Origin: Microcaldota archaeon
GTDB lineage: Archaea > Micrarchaeota > Micrarchaeia > Norongarragalinales > Norongarragalinaceae
Reading direction: 5' to 3'
Length of the DNA stretch: 27,506 bases
NCBI GenBank assembly: GCA_018304285.1
Contig: JAGVWL010000028.1
Coordinates: forward strand, 1 to 27,506
The notes under the pieces were generated by a model, which saw only the letters and a list, made by a program, of their open reading frames with translations, made no database searches and was not told the origin of the DNA. Position numbers and translations under genes: made by a program. Shown piece by piece: positions 21,435 to 27,506 of the stretch (within the stretch, counting starts at the first letter, position 1; the number at the start of each line of letters is the position of its first letter).

Positions 21435-21971
21435 CTACTTGCCAGTCGAGTTGGAGGAAGAGTTTGCCGAAAGCACTGAAGGCACTCCCGACTCCCAAGC
21501 CGCGGATTCCGAACGGGCCGACTCGCCTTCGAAAAGCTGCGAGTCGACGGTGGGCGCTGCAGTCTTGAATGCGGATAAGTCAGCCGTTGCTTGCGCTGCT
21601 GCAAGCGGGTTTTGCAAAGAGTATTGGTTGTAAAGCATGAAGCCCGAACCGGCTATAATCAAAGCGAAAAGGCTGAGCAAAACCCACAAGCGCTTCGACT
21701 TATCCGGATGCAGAACGGCTCGCCCTTTTTCCGTCAAGTTAAAGTAAATCCACTTGCGTCCTTCGTCAATCCGCTCGACCAGGCCGGCTACGCGCAGGTT
21801 ATCCAAGTGTTCGCTGGCAGCCTGCACGCTGATTCCCAGGCTTTTCGCGATTTCGCTTGCGGTACAACGTTTTTTGTCCAGTTCTTTGAGAATCAGAACG
21901 CGCGTTTCGCTGGCTAGGGCTTTGAACGAACTAGAGTCAAGCGTAACCCTTTCCTCTTCAGGCAATTGCAT
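21435..21971 (-). CDS. membrane-anchored ArsR-type transcriptional regulator
   Basis: 178 residues. Winged helix of the ArsR type at about 12-90 (ALASETRVLILKELD, SEIAKSLGISVQAASEHLDNL, WIYFNLTEKGR), one membrane helix at about 95-113, then a 60-residue Ser/Ala-rich tail ending NSSSNSTGK that should lie outside the cell. No metal-binding Cys/His set of classic ArsR proteins is seen. It could relay an envelope signal to DNA. The minus-strand TTATTTAG lies about 25 bases ahead of the ATG, so the message is probably leaderless; there is no binding site. It ends 35 bases ahead of the antiporter start and may regulate it. Confidence 0.8.
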   Translation of the reverse strand: MQLPEEERVTLDSSSFKALASETRVLILKELDKKRCTASEIAKSLGISVQAASEHLDNLRVAGLVERIDEGRKWIYFNLTEKGRAVLHPDKSKRLWVLLSLFALIIAGSGFMLYNQYSLQNPLAAAQATADLSAFKTAAPTVDSQLFEGESARSESAAWESGVPSVLSANSSSNSTGK

Positions 21972-22060
21972 AAGGAGAATTACCGTTCAGGACTAAATAA
22001 GAGCTTTCGGTTTAATCAGGCAAACGCCTGAAAAAGTGAGAAAAAGCGGGCACGGCGGCG

Positions 22061-22228
22061 TTACCGCCTACGCCGTTCTGCCTTGCGCCCGTTTTGCACG
22101 TAAACCGCGGGCGTGGGCAAAGCGAATTCCACGCCATTTTTCCTGAAGTGCTTCAACAGGAGATAACGCATTTCGCTTGCTGCGGAAAAACCGTCGGAAA
22201 AAAGAAGTGGCTTGGAAAAAGATTGAAT
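22061..22228 (-). pseudogene. decayed C-terminal fragment of an MscS-type channel gene
   Basis: The reading frame ends in a normal stop at 22061 and encodes FSDGFSAASEMRYLLLKHF then RKNGVEFALPTPAVYV. This lines up with the C-terminus of the intact MscS gene at 24493-25575 (VDKFQAVHDANALILEKF, then RKYGIDIPFPIRTVYL). An in-frame TGA at 22231-22229 cuts it off, and nothing upstream resembles the channel. It is a remnant of a second channel gene, lying directly ahead of the sucrose-phosphate fusion gene. Confidence 0.65.
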
Positions 22229-22282
22229 TCAATTCGTCCAGAAATCGGCAAGAATTAAAACTAACGGCAGGGTAATGAAAGA

Positions 22283-24484
22283 GTGAAAAGGTCAAAACTC
22301 CTGTGCTCCGATCTAGACGGTACGATGTTCCCTCTCTACGGAAACGCCGACGAAAGATGCCTCGGAAGGCTTAAAACCCTCTTGAGAAAAAAACCCAACG
22401 TCCTTTTATGCTATGTTACAGGGCGCAGCCTTAAGCTTGCCATTGCAGCAATACATGAACAGTCTATTCCGATGCCTGACTATATTATAACCGACGTGGG
22501 AACTTCGATCTACGAAAACAAGAGAGGAAAGTGGGCGCTGGAAGAAAACTGGAGAAAAACGCTTGCTAGCATGTGGTCCACGCGCACTGCAGGCAAAATC
22601 TTGAATGAGGTACGCGAAATAAAAGGAATCCGGCCACAACCTGCAAGCAAGCAAACCGAGTTCAAGGCAAGCTTTTACGTTAGCCCGCGGCTCAAAACTC
22701 CGGCTTTGAGGGAATTGCATGAAAAACTCGCAAAACTCAAGGTGAACTATACCCTCACGCTCAGCAAAGGACGGGAAAAATCGTTGTTGCTTGACTTGCT
22801 GCCGAAAGGAGCTTCGAAAGAACGCGCGATAAAAACGCTCAGGCAAAAGCTGGGGGTTAGGTTCGTGGACGTCGTTTTTTGCGGGGACAGCGAAAACGAT
22901 TTTTCAGTGCTCACGAGCAACTTCAAAACAATAGTCGTGAACAACGCGGATGAAACCGTGAAAGAGAAGGTTAGGAAGAAAGCGAAAAAGAAGGGCAGCG
23001 GCCCGACACTCTATTTTTCGGAAGGGAAGTTCGACTGCTGTCAGGGTAGGAACGTGTGCGGGGTTTTAGAAGGAGCAATCCACCACGGAATTTTTTCCAG
23101 AACGAAAGACCGAGGTTTCACTGTGCAAATCCACTCCCTCCACGGGCTAGTCAACGGAAAATACACCGACTTGGGAAGGGACGAGGATACCGGCGGGCAG
23201 GTGGTTTACGTCGTGGAATTGGCCAAAGCTCTTTCAAAAATCCCCGGGATAGCGCACGTGGACCTGGTGACGCGCAGGATTCAAGACAAAAAGTATCCAA
23301 ATTACGCCAAGAAAGTCGAGTATCTCACGCCTAAAGCCCGCATAGTAAGGATAGAGTTCGGGGGGAGGAAATACTTGAAGAAAACCAAGCTCTGGCCTTA
23401 CTTGGGGGAATACGTTAGCAATGTGCTGGAATATTCTGAAAATGAAGGCATGATGCCGGACGTCGTTCATGCAAATTACGCAGACGCCGGGCTGGCCGGA
23501 AGCGAAATAGCTGCAAAAACCGAAGCGGTGCTCGTCTTCACCGGCCATTCGCTGGGAATTCCCAAGATGAAGAAGCTGGGGGTAAACAAGAAAAACTTCG
23601 CTAAATTCGACAAGGAATACAATTTTTCAAAACGCTTGAAAGCCGAACAGAAGGCAATAGACAAGGCTGACGCGGTGATAGTTAGCACTGCAGACGAGTT
23701 GGAAAATCAGTATGCAGGGTATAGAATAGACAAAACCAAGTTCACAGTCATAAACCCAGGAATAGACTTGCATAAATTCCATCCGATAAGGAAAAACGAG
23801 CTTCCGCATTCTGAAATAACGCGAGTTGTTGCAAAAGGCCTTTCAAACCCGCGCAAACCCATGATTTTGGCGATTTCCCGCCTAGACAAAAGAAAAAACA
23901 TTCCGATGCTCGTCAAGGCATTCTGCGGAAGCAAAAGCCTGGCAAAAAAAGCTAACCTCATAATCCTCACGGGAATAAAGAAAAACCCCGACAAAAACCA
24001 GAAGGCGATCTACGAAAAAATGAGGAAGATAACCAGCAAAGCCCGAATGCAAAAATCCGTGGCGTTCGTCAAGTTCGTCGACTTCAAGGAAGGAATCGGG
24101 GGTTTGTACAGGCTGGCGGCAAAAAGCAAGGGAATTTTTATCAACCCCGCATTGATAGAACCGTTCGGCCTTACAATCTTAGAGGCAAGCGCTTCAGGCT
24201 TGCCGGTGGTCGCAACGCAATACGGCGGTCCCAGGGAAATAATAAGCCACGGCTTGAATGGAATGCTAGTCAATCCCAGAAGCCCGAGGGAAATTGCAAA
24301 AACCCTTGAAAAAATACTCTCAGACAAACAACTCTGGTTAAGGCTCTCGAAAAATGCGGTTAAAAACGCCGCTAAATACGCGTGGTCTGAAACAGCAAGA
24401 AAGGAAGCGAAGTTATTCCGGAATCTTCTTCAAGACAAGGCGCACGCAAACCTCGCACACGCCATACGGAAAACGTTCAAGTAA
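22283..24484 (+). CDS. sucrose-phosphate phosphatase/synthase fusion, reversed domain order
   Basis: 733 residues, two enzymes in one chain. Residues 1-245 are an SPP-type HAD phosphatase: SDLDGT with Asp10 and Asp12, TGR near 46, Lys175 in LPKGASKE, GDSEND (201-206). Residues 275-720 are an SPS-type GT-B glycosyltransferase: HSLHGLVNGK...LGRDEDTGGQVVYVVELAKAL (284-316), FTGHSLG, ISRLDKRKNIPMLVKAF, and NPALIEPFGLTILEA near 620. Together they would make sucrose-6-phosphate from UDP-glucose and fructose-6-phosphate, then remove the phosphate. Known fusions place the synthase first; here the phosphatase is first. GTG start at 22283 with GGGT 9 bases ahead. An MscS channel follows convergently, suggesting osmoprotection. 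The exact sugar is inferred. Confidence 0.88.
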   Translation: MKRSKLLCSDLDGTMFPLYGNADERCLGRLKTLLRKKPNVLLCYVTGRSLKLAIAAIHEQSIPMPDYIITDVGTSIYENKRGKWALEENWRKTLASMWSTRTAGKILNEVREIKGIRPQPASKQTEFKASFYVSPRLKTPALRELHEKLAKLKVNYTLTLSKGREKSLLLDLLPKGASKERAIKTLRQKLGVRFVDVVFCGDSENDFSVLTSNFKTIVVNNADETVKEKVRKKAKKKGSGPTLYFSEGKFDCCQGRNVCGVLEGAIHHGIFSRTKDRGFTVQIHSLHGLVNGKYTDLGRDEDTGGQVVYVVELAKALSKIPGIAHVDLVTRRIQDKKYPNYAKKVEYLTPKARIVRIEFGGRKYLKKTKLWPYLGEYVSNVLEYSENEGMMPDVVHANYADAGLAGSEIAAKTEAVLVFTGHSLGIPKMKKLGVNKKNFAKFDKEYNFSKRLKAEQKAIDKADAVIVSTADELENQYAGYRIDKTKFTVINPGIDLHKFHPIRKNELPHSEITRVVAKGLSNPRKPMILAISRLDKRKNIPMLVKAFCGSKSLAKKANLIILTGIKKNPDKNQKAIYEKMRKITSKARMQKSVAFVKFVDFKEGIGGLYRLAAKSKGIFINPALIEPFGLTILEASASGLPVVATQYGGPREIISHGLNGMLVNPRSPREIAKTLEKILSDKQLWLRLSKNAVKNAAKYAWSETARKEAKLFRNLLQDKAHANLAHAIRKTFK

Positions 24485-24488
24485 AGAG

Positions 24489-24507
24489 CTTTTTATTTTT
24501 TCTTCTT
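24489..24507 (+). terminator. T-tract terminator after the sugar-synthesis gene
   Basis: CTTTTTATTTTTTCTTCTT begins 5 bases after the stop and overlaps the last codons (Lys-rich tail) of the convergent MscS gene. Confidence 0.5.
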
Positions 24508-25575
24508 GTCGGGCTTTTTATCGTTTAGGTATACCGTGCGTATGGGGAAAGGAATGTCGATGCCGTACTTCCTGAACTTCTCCAAAATCAAGGCGTTCGC
24601 GTCGTGCACCGCCTGGAACTTGTCAACGTAAGTCTTCGTCTGGAACACGAAAACGAAGTTCAAAGCAGAATCGCCGAACCCGTTGAAGCGGATTACTGGC
24701 TCGAACTCGAGAATCACGTTTGGATTCATTTTCTTTAAATCAGCGTCCACTTCCTTCAGCGCCTTTTCGACATTCTTCAGTTCGGAATCATAGGAAACCC
24801 CGAAGTTCAATACAACGGTCCTCTGCTTGTCCTTCGCCAAATCATAGTTGATTATCGTGGAGTTTGCAAGCTTGTCGTTGGGAATTATGTACAAAACGTT
24901 CTGGAAAGACTTTATTTGCGTAGTCCTCCAACCTACCTGTTCTACGTTGCCGGTCAACCCTGTCTCGGAATCGATCGAAATCCGGTCTCCGACGCGGATT
25001 GGCTTGTCACCTAAAATGTAAAGACCGGCGAAAAAGTTTGCCAAAGTGCTTTGCAGAGCCAAAGCAACAGCCAAGCCGGCTATTCCCAAACCCGCGAGCA
25101 AGGGCCCTATTTCCACGCCGAACTCGCTCAAGACGATTATCGCGGCTATCAAGTACAAAACTATTTTCGTCAGCTTCCTTACGAGCGGAAAAACGTCCTT
25201 GCTGATGCGCAGCTTTCCCGGGGTCCCGGTTTGCGTCGCGTGCCAGTAGAACAGCGCGTCAACCATCCTTGCAGCAGCATGGCCTCCTGCCGCAATGATA
25301 GAAAGGAAAAACAACTGGTTTACGTCCTTGTCGAAAAAGGTTATGTTCGGAGCCGAGTACTGGAAGGCGAGGTAAAAGCCTGCCAGGAAGGCGATGAACT
25401 TGAACGGACCCCTCAGGCTTTCGAACAAAAAGTCATCAAGCGTCGTCTTGGTTTTCGAAACCAGCGGCCGGACGAGCTTGTCGAAAAGGAATATTATGAC
25501 GTCGGCTACTATTATCGAGCCGAGGACTATGCCTGCGAAAGTGAGAACGTTCCACAACGTCGGACTTAAAACCAT
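24493..25575 (-). CDS. MscS-family mechanosensitive channel
   Basis: 360 residues. Helices at about 10-30, 55-70, 87-105 and 130-148; the pore helix runs from GPLLAGLGIAGLAVALALQ to LANFFAGLYIL (about 155-185) with the Gly/Ala packing typical of MscS TM3. The beta domain follows (RVGDRISID, GNVEQVGWRTTQIKS, IIPNDKLANSTIINY) and an alpha/beta C-terminal domain closes with GIDIPFPIRTVYL. It opens under membrane tension to release solutes on osmotic downshock. Its neighbour makes a compatible-solute-like disaccharide, and a decayed copy lies on the far side of that gene. ATG 25575; no binding site seen. Confidence 0.93.
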   Translation of the reverse strand: MVLSPTLWNVLTFAGIVLGSIIVADVIIFLFDKLVRPLVSKTKTTLDDFLFESLRGPFKFIAFLAGFYLAFQYSAPNITFFDKDVNQLFFLSIIAAGGHAAARMVDALFYWHATQTGTPGKLRISKDVFPLVRKLTKIVLYLIAAIIVLSEFGVEIGPLLAGLGIAGLAVALALQSTLANFFAGLYILGDKPIRVGDRISIDSETGLTGNVEQVGWRTTQIKSFQNVLYIIPNDKLANSTIINYDLAKDKQRTVVLNFGVSYDSELKNVEKALKEVDADLKKMNPNVILEFEPVIRFNGFGDSALNFVFVFQTKTYVDKFQAVHDANALILEKFRKYGIDIPFPIRTVYLNDKKPDKKKK

Positions 25576-25622
25576 TTTCTACACGCTCTGTTCAGCAAAC
25601 GGCTGGAAACTGACAAAAAATG

Positions 25623-25871
25623 CTATCCTTTGAACGAAACGAAGTTTTTCGCGACACGCTTGTTCTTGGCGCGCAGTTTGGAAAGCACGCGCTTTTTGAT
25701 GTCGCTGCTGTGAATCACGCTCTTGTCTTTCAGGGAAAGCACTTTTTCAACCACCGCGTCGGCGACTTCGCCCGCAAGCTCCACGGTCCCGCCCGCCCTT
25801 ATCACGCTTCGCATTATCTTGTAGACCGTAAAGCGCTCCTTCCTTCCCGTTTTTTTCTTGACCCACGCCAT
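25623..25871 (-). CDS. stand-alone ATP-cone domain protein
   Basis: 82 residues that are essentially one ATP-cone: WVKKKTGRKERFTVYKI, SVIRAGGTVELAGEVADAV and IHSSDIKKRVLSKLRAKN follow the domain from end to end. ATP-cones sense ATP/dATP and normally sit at the N-terminus of ribonucleotide reductases or in NrdR. Here there is neither a zinc ribbon nor a catalytic domain. ATG 25871 is chosen because GTGA lies 5 bases ahead; the longer frame lacks this. It may act as a free nucleotide sensor or subunit; no reductase gene is in the window. Confidence 0.75.
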   Translation of the reverse strand: MAWVKKKTGRKERFTVYKIMRSVIRAGGTVELAGEVADAVVEKVLSLKDKSVIHSSDIKKRVLSKLRAKNKRVAKNFVSFKG

Positions 25872-25902
25872 TACAATCACAGTTATCAATCAAAGCTTGT
25901 TT

Positions 25903-26883
25903 TTATTTCTTAGCCATGATTGAGGAAATTATTTCGTTCAACCCGTCGCGATAATCCACTTTCGGCTTCCAGCCCAAAAGCTTTTCCGCTTTTTTCGTGG
26001 AAAAAACCCGGTCGGTCGTAAGCCGGCGCACGCTTTCCCTTGAAATCGCGCTTTGGCCCTTGCCGAAAATTTTTCCTTTCAGCTCGTAAAACAACGCTAT
26101 TGCTTCGGCCAGCCATACTGGAATGCGTTTTTTGGGGGGCTGCACGCCCAACTCGTCGGCAATGGCCGCAAGCCACTGCTTTTGCGAAAGCGCTTCACCG
26201 CTTACGTTGAACGCTTGCCCGGCCGCTTCCTTCTTTTTCAGCGAAAGCAAAATCGCGTTCACGAAATCCTCGACGTGCACGACGGCAAAACGCGCGTTGC
26301 CGTCGCCTATCACAGGCAACTTCTGCTTTTGAATCGCGTTTACTATCGGCGCGAACGCCGGCTCGAAGCCCAAGCCGTAAATCACCACCGGCCGCAGGAT
26401 GACGAAAGGCACTCCGCTTTCTCGCACCGCCTTTTCTGCAGCAAGCTTGCTCTCGCCGTACGCATTTCCAGGCGAAGGCGCGTCTTCCTCTTCAATCGGT
26501 ATTTTCTTGGGATCGTGGTACAAGGCTGACGAGGAAATGAAGACAAAGCGCTTGAACCCGGCGTTTTTCTTGCACGCCTGCAGCAGTTTTTCAGTCGCTT
26601 TAACGTTCACGGCAAAAATCTTTTCGCGCGAAATCGAAGGGTCGGCTACGCCTATTGCCGCGAGGTGCACGACCGCATCCACTCCCTTCGCGATCGTGTC
26701 GAAAGCCGGCTGTTCAGCGCTCTCGAAATCCAGCTGCATTATTTCCAAAGGCGCGTCGTTGAACGCCTCCCTCGCTTCTTCTGCGTTCAGCACTGCAACG
26801 CGCACGCTATGCTCTTCTTCAAGCAAGGCAGGAACCAAATGCTTTCCCACGTGTCCAGTAGCGCCAGTAACCAGTATCTTCAA
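25903..26883 (-). CDS. NAD-dependent epimerase/dehydratase (extended SDR)
   Basis: 326 residues. The Rossmann motif TGATGHVG (6-13) binds NAD(P); Ser-Ser before Tyr142-x3-Lys146 (AYGESK) form the SDR active site; PVVIYG and the C-terminal LLGWKPKVDYRDGL are typical of the UDP-sugar epimerase/dehydratase group. Substrate probably a nucleotide sugar or related carbonyl compound. The TTG at 26883 is the supported start: GGTGGG lies 6 bases ahead and the protein then begins KILVTGATG. An earlier TTG at 26901 adds six residues without a binding site. Divergent from the VOC gene. Confidence 0.9.
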   Translation of the reverse strand: MKILVTGATGHVGKHLVPALLEEEHSVRVAVLNAEEAREAFNDAPLEIMQLDFESAEQPAFDTIAKGVDAVVHLAAIGVADPSISREKIFAVNVKATEKLLQACKKNAGFKRFVFISSSALYHDPKKIPIEEEDAPSPGNAYGESKLAAEKAVRESGVPFVILRPVVIYGLGFEPAFAPIVNAIQKQKLPVIGDGNARFAVVHVEDFVNAILLSLKKKEAAGQAFNVSGEALSQKQWLAAIADELGVQPPKKRIPVWLAEAIALFYELKGKIFGKGQSAISRESVRRLTTDRVFSTKKAEKLLGWKPKVDYRDGLNEIISSIMAKK

Positions 26884-26942
26884 TTCAAACCCACCTGACA
26901 ACGATTAAACGAAACTTTCTTAAAAAGGGTTGGCGGAAAGAG

Positions 26943-27356
26943 GTGGGAAGCACGGATAAGGTAGTACATTTCGAGATTCCGGCGGACGACTTGCCGAGGG
27001 CAAAAGCATTCTACGAGAAGGTTTTCGACTGGAAGATAGAGAAATACCCCATGCCAGGCATGGAATACTATGGCGTTCATACGGTTGAAACAGATGAAAA
27101 GCAAATGCCCAAAACCGCAGGGGCAATAAACGGCGGTATGATGCAACGCAGTGAAAGCGCATCAACGCCGGTAATAGCCGTGAACGTAAAAAACATTGAG
27201 GAAACTTTGAAGAAAGTCACTGATGGGGGCGGAACGCTCTTGATGCCCGTAACTAAAATAGCGGACATGGGCTTGTACGCTTACGTGAAAGATACTGAAG
27301 GAAACGTTATCGGCGTGTGGCAGGACTTACAGCCAGCCGCGCCGGCGAAGCAATAG
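26943..27356 (+). CDS. VOC/glyoxalase-fold protein
   Basis: 137 residues with two VOC halves: VVHFEIPADDLPRAKAFYEKVFDWKIEK (7-34) and PVIAVNVKNIEETLKKVTDGGGTLL followed by KDTEGNVIGVWQ. Metal ligands typical of the fold (His9 near the first strand, a Glu in the last strands) are partly present, so enzyme activity is possible. The family spans glyoxalases, dioxygenases and resistance proteins; members of this subgroup are mostly uncharacterised. The GTG start at 26943 follows GGA by 5 bases, with a CTTAAAAAG box about 20 bases ahead. Its 3' end overlaps the convergent partial gene by 30 bases. Confidence 0.85.
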   Translation: MGSTDKVVHFEIPADDLPRAKAFYEKVFDWKIEKYPMPGMEYYGVHTVETDEKQMPKTAGAINGGMMQRSESASTPVIAVNVKNIEETLKKVTDGGGTLLMPVTKIADMGLYAYVKDTEGNVIGVWQDLQPAAPAKQ

Positions 27357-27506
27357 CATTAGCGCAAAAGCTCCGTTCGTCAATACGAGCGACGCGGGGT
27401 AAAGCCACGTTGCAAGCGCGTAAGTTTCAAGCGCAGCCAATCCCACGATAAACTTGAGGCTGTTCAAGGCGAAAGCCGTGGCGTTCTCTTCGAAAGGCTT
27501 GCGGTA
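27327..27506 (-). CDS. C-terminal fragment of a membrane protein (runs off window)
   Basis: The last 59 codons of a gene that starts beyond the window. The segment has two hydrophobic stretches (AFALNSLKFIVGLAAL and YPASLVLTNGAFALMLLL) and ends LLRRRGWL. The family cannot be told from this piece. Its stop lies inside the 3' end of the convergent VOC gene. Confidence 0.6.
   Translation of the reverse strand, partial: YRKPFEENATAFALNSLKFIVGLAALETYALATWLYPASLVLTNGAFALMLLLRRRGWL

Noticed and set aside
21401..21604. N-terminal extension of the cation antiporter
   Set aside because: About 68 extra Arg-rich residues overlap the ArsR-type gene and precede the family's first helix; ATG 21400 is the natural start.
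22068..22295. 75-codon minus-strand frame near the sugar-synthesis gene
   Set aside because: The neighbouring frame, not this one, carries the MscS-like remnant; this one has no recognisable features.
1..27506. Integrase, transposase or insertion sequence within the window
   Set aside because: No tyrosine or serine recombinase or DDE transposase motif was seen, so the tRNA-Glu segments lack a local mobility gene.

Overview
The window looks archaeal. The evidence is an archaeal-type PEP carboxylase, ribosomal protein S26e, a fused AbrB-PhoU phosphate regulator, TATA-type promoters about 25-35 bases ahead of many starts, GGTG/GTGA ribosome binding sites with frequent GTG and TTG starts, and a tRNA-Val interrupted by an intron with a bulge-helix-bulge splice motif. 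It also carries genes of bacterial type (MetK, NadD). Short genes, tight operons and this mixture suggest a small-genome archaeon, possibly a DPANN lineage such as Diapherotrites. That placement is inference; no rRNA is present to confirm it.

Layout. 20-2546: a metK-mtnP operon (SAM synthesis and methylthio-nucleoside salvage) faces a divergent HTH-CBS regulator across a short intergenic region with two overlapping perfect inverted repeats. 2665-4519: a four-gene membrane operon with two small His-containing membrane proteins, a PCYCGC-motif anchored protein and a CcdA/DsbD-like thiol transporter. 4628-7933: tRNA-Ile, a hypothetical protein, Nudix hydrolase, histidine phosphatase, a coiled-coil hypothetical, CutA and a beta-CASP-like MBL nuclease. 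7934-12777: a hairpin-rich spacer, lipoprotein, lumazine-synthase-fold protein, PhoU regulator, small membrane proteins, DEAD-box helicase and a 58-residue zinc-ribbon gene.

12990-15671 is the most unusual part. The 3' end of tRNA-Glu(CTC) is repeated as direct repeats at 12991, 14139 and 15586, dividing the region into two tandem single-gene segments of about 1.2 and 1.4 kb. They look like stacked tRNA-targeted insertions. One carries a lipocalin-like protein, the other an unrecognised His-rich protein.

15725-22000: HAD phosphatase, serine hydrolase, the intron-containing tRNA-Val, S26e, PEP carboxylase, and an operon of cation antiporter, nadD (apparently starting at ACG) and metallophosphoesterase, preceded by a membrane-anchored ArsR-type regulator. 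22061-25575: an apparent osmotic-stress cluster with a decayed MscS fragment, a sucrose-phosphate phosphatase/synthase fusion in reversed domain order, and an intact MscS channel. 25623-27506: a lone ATP-cone protein, an epimerase, a VOC-family protein and the C-terminal end of a membrane protein that runs off the window.
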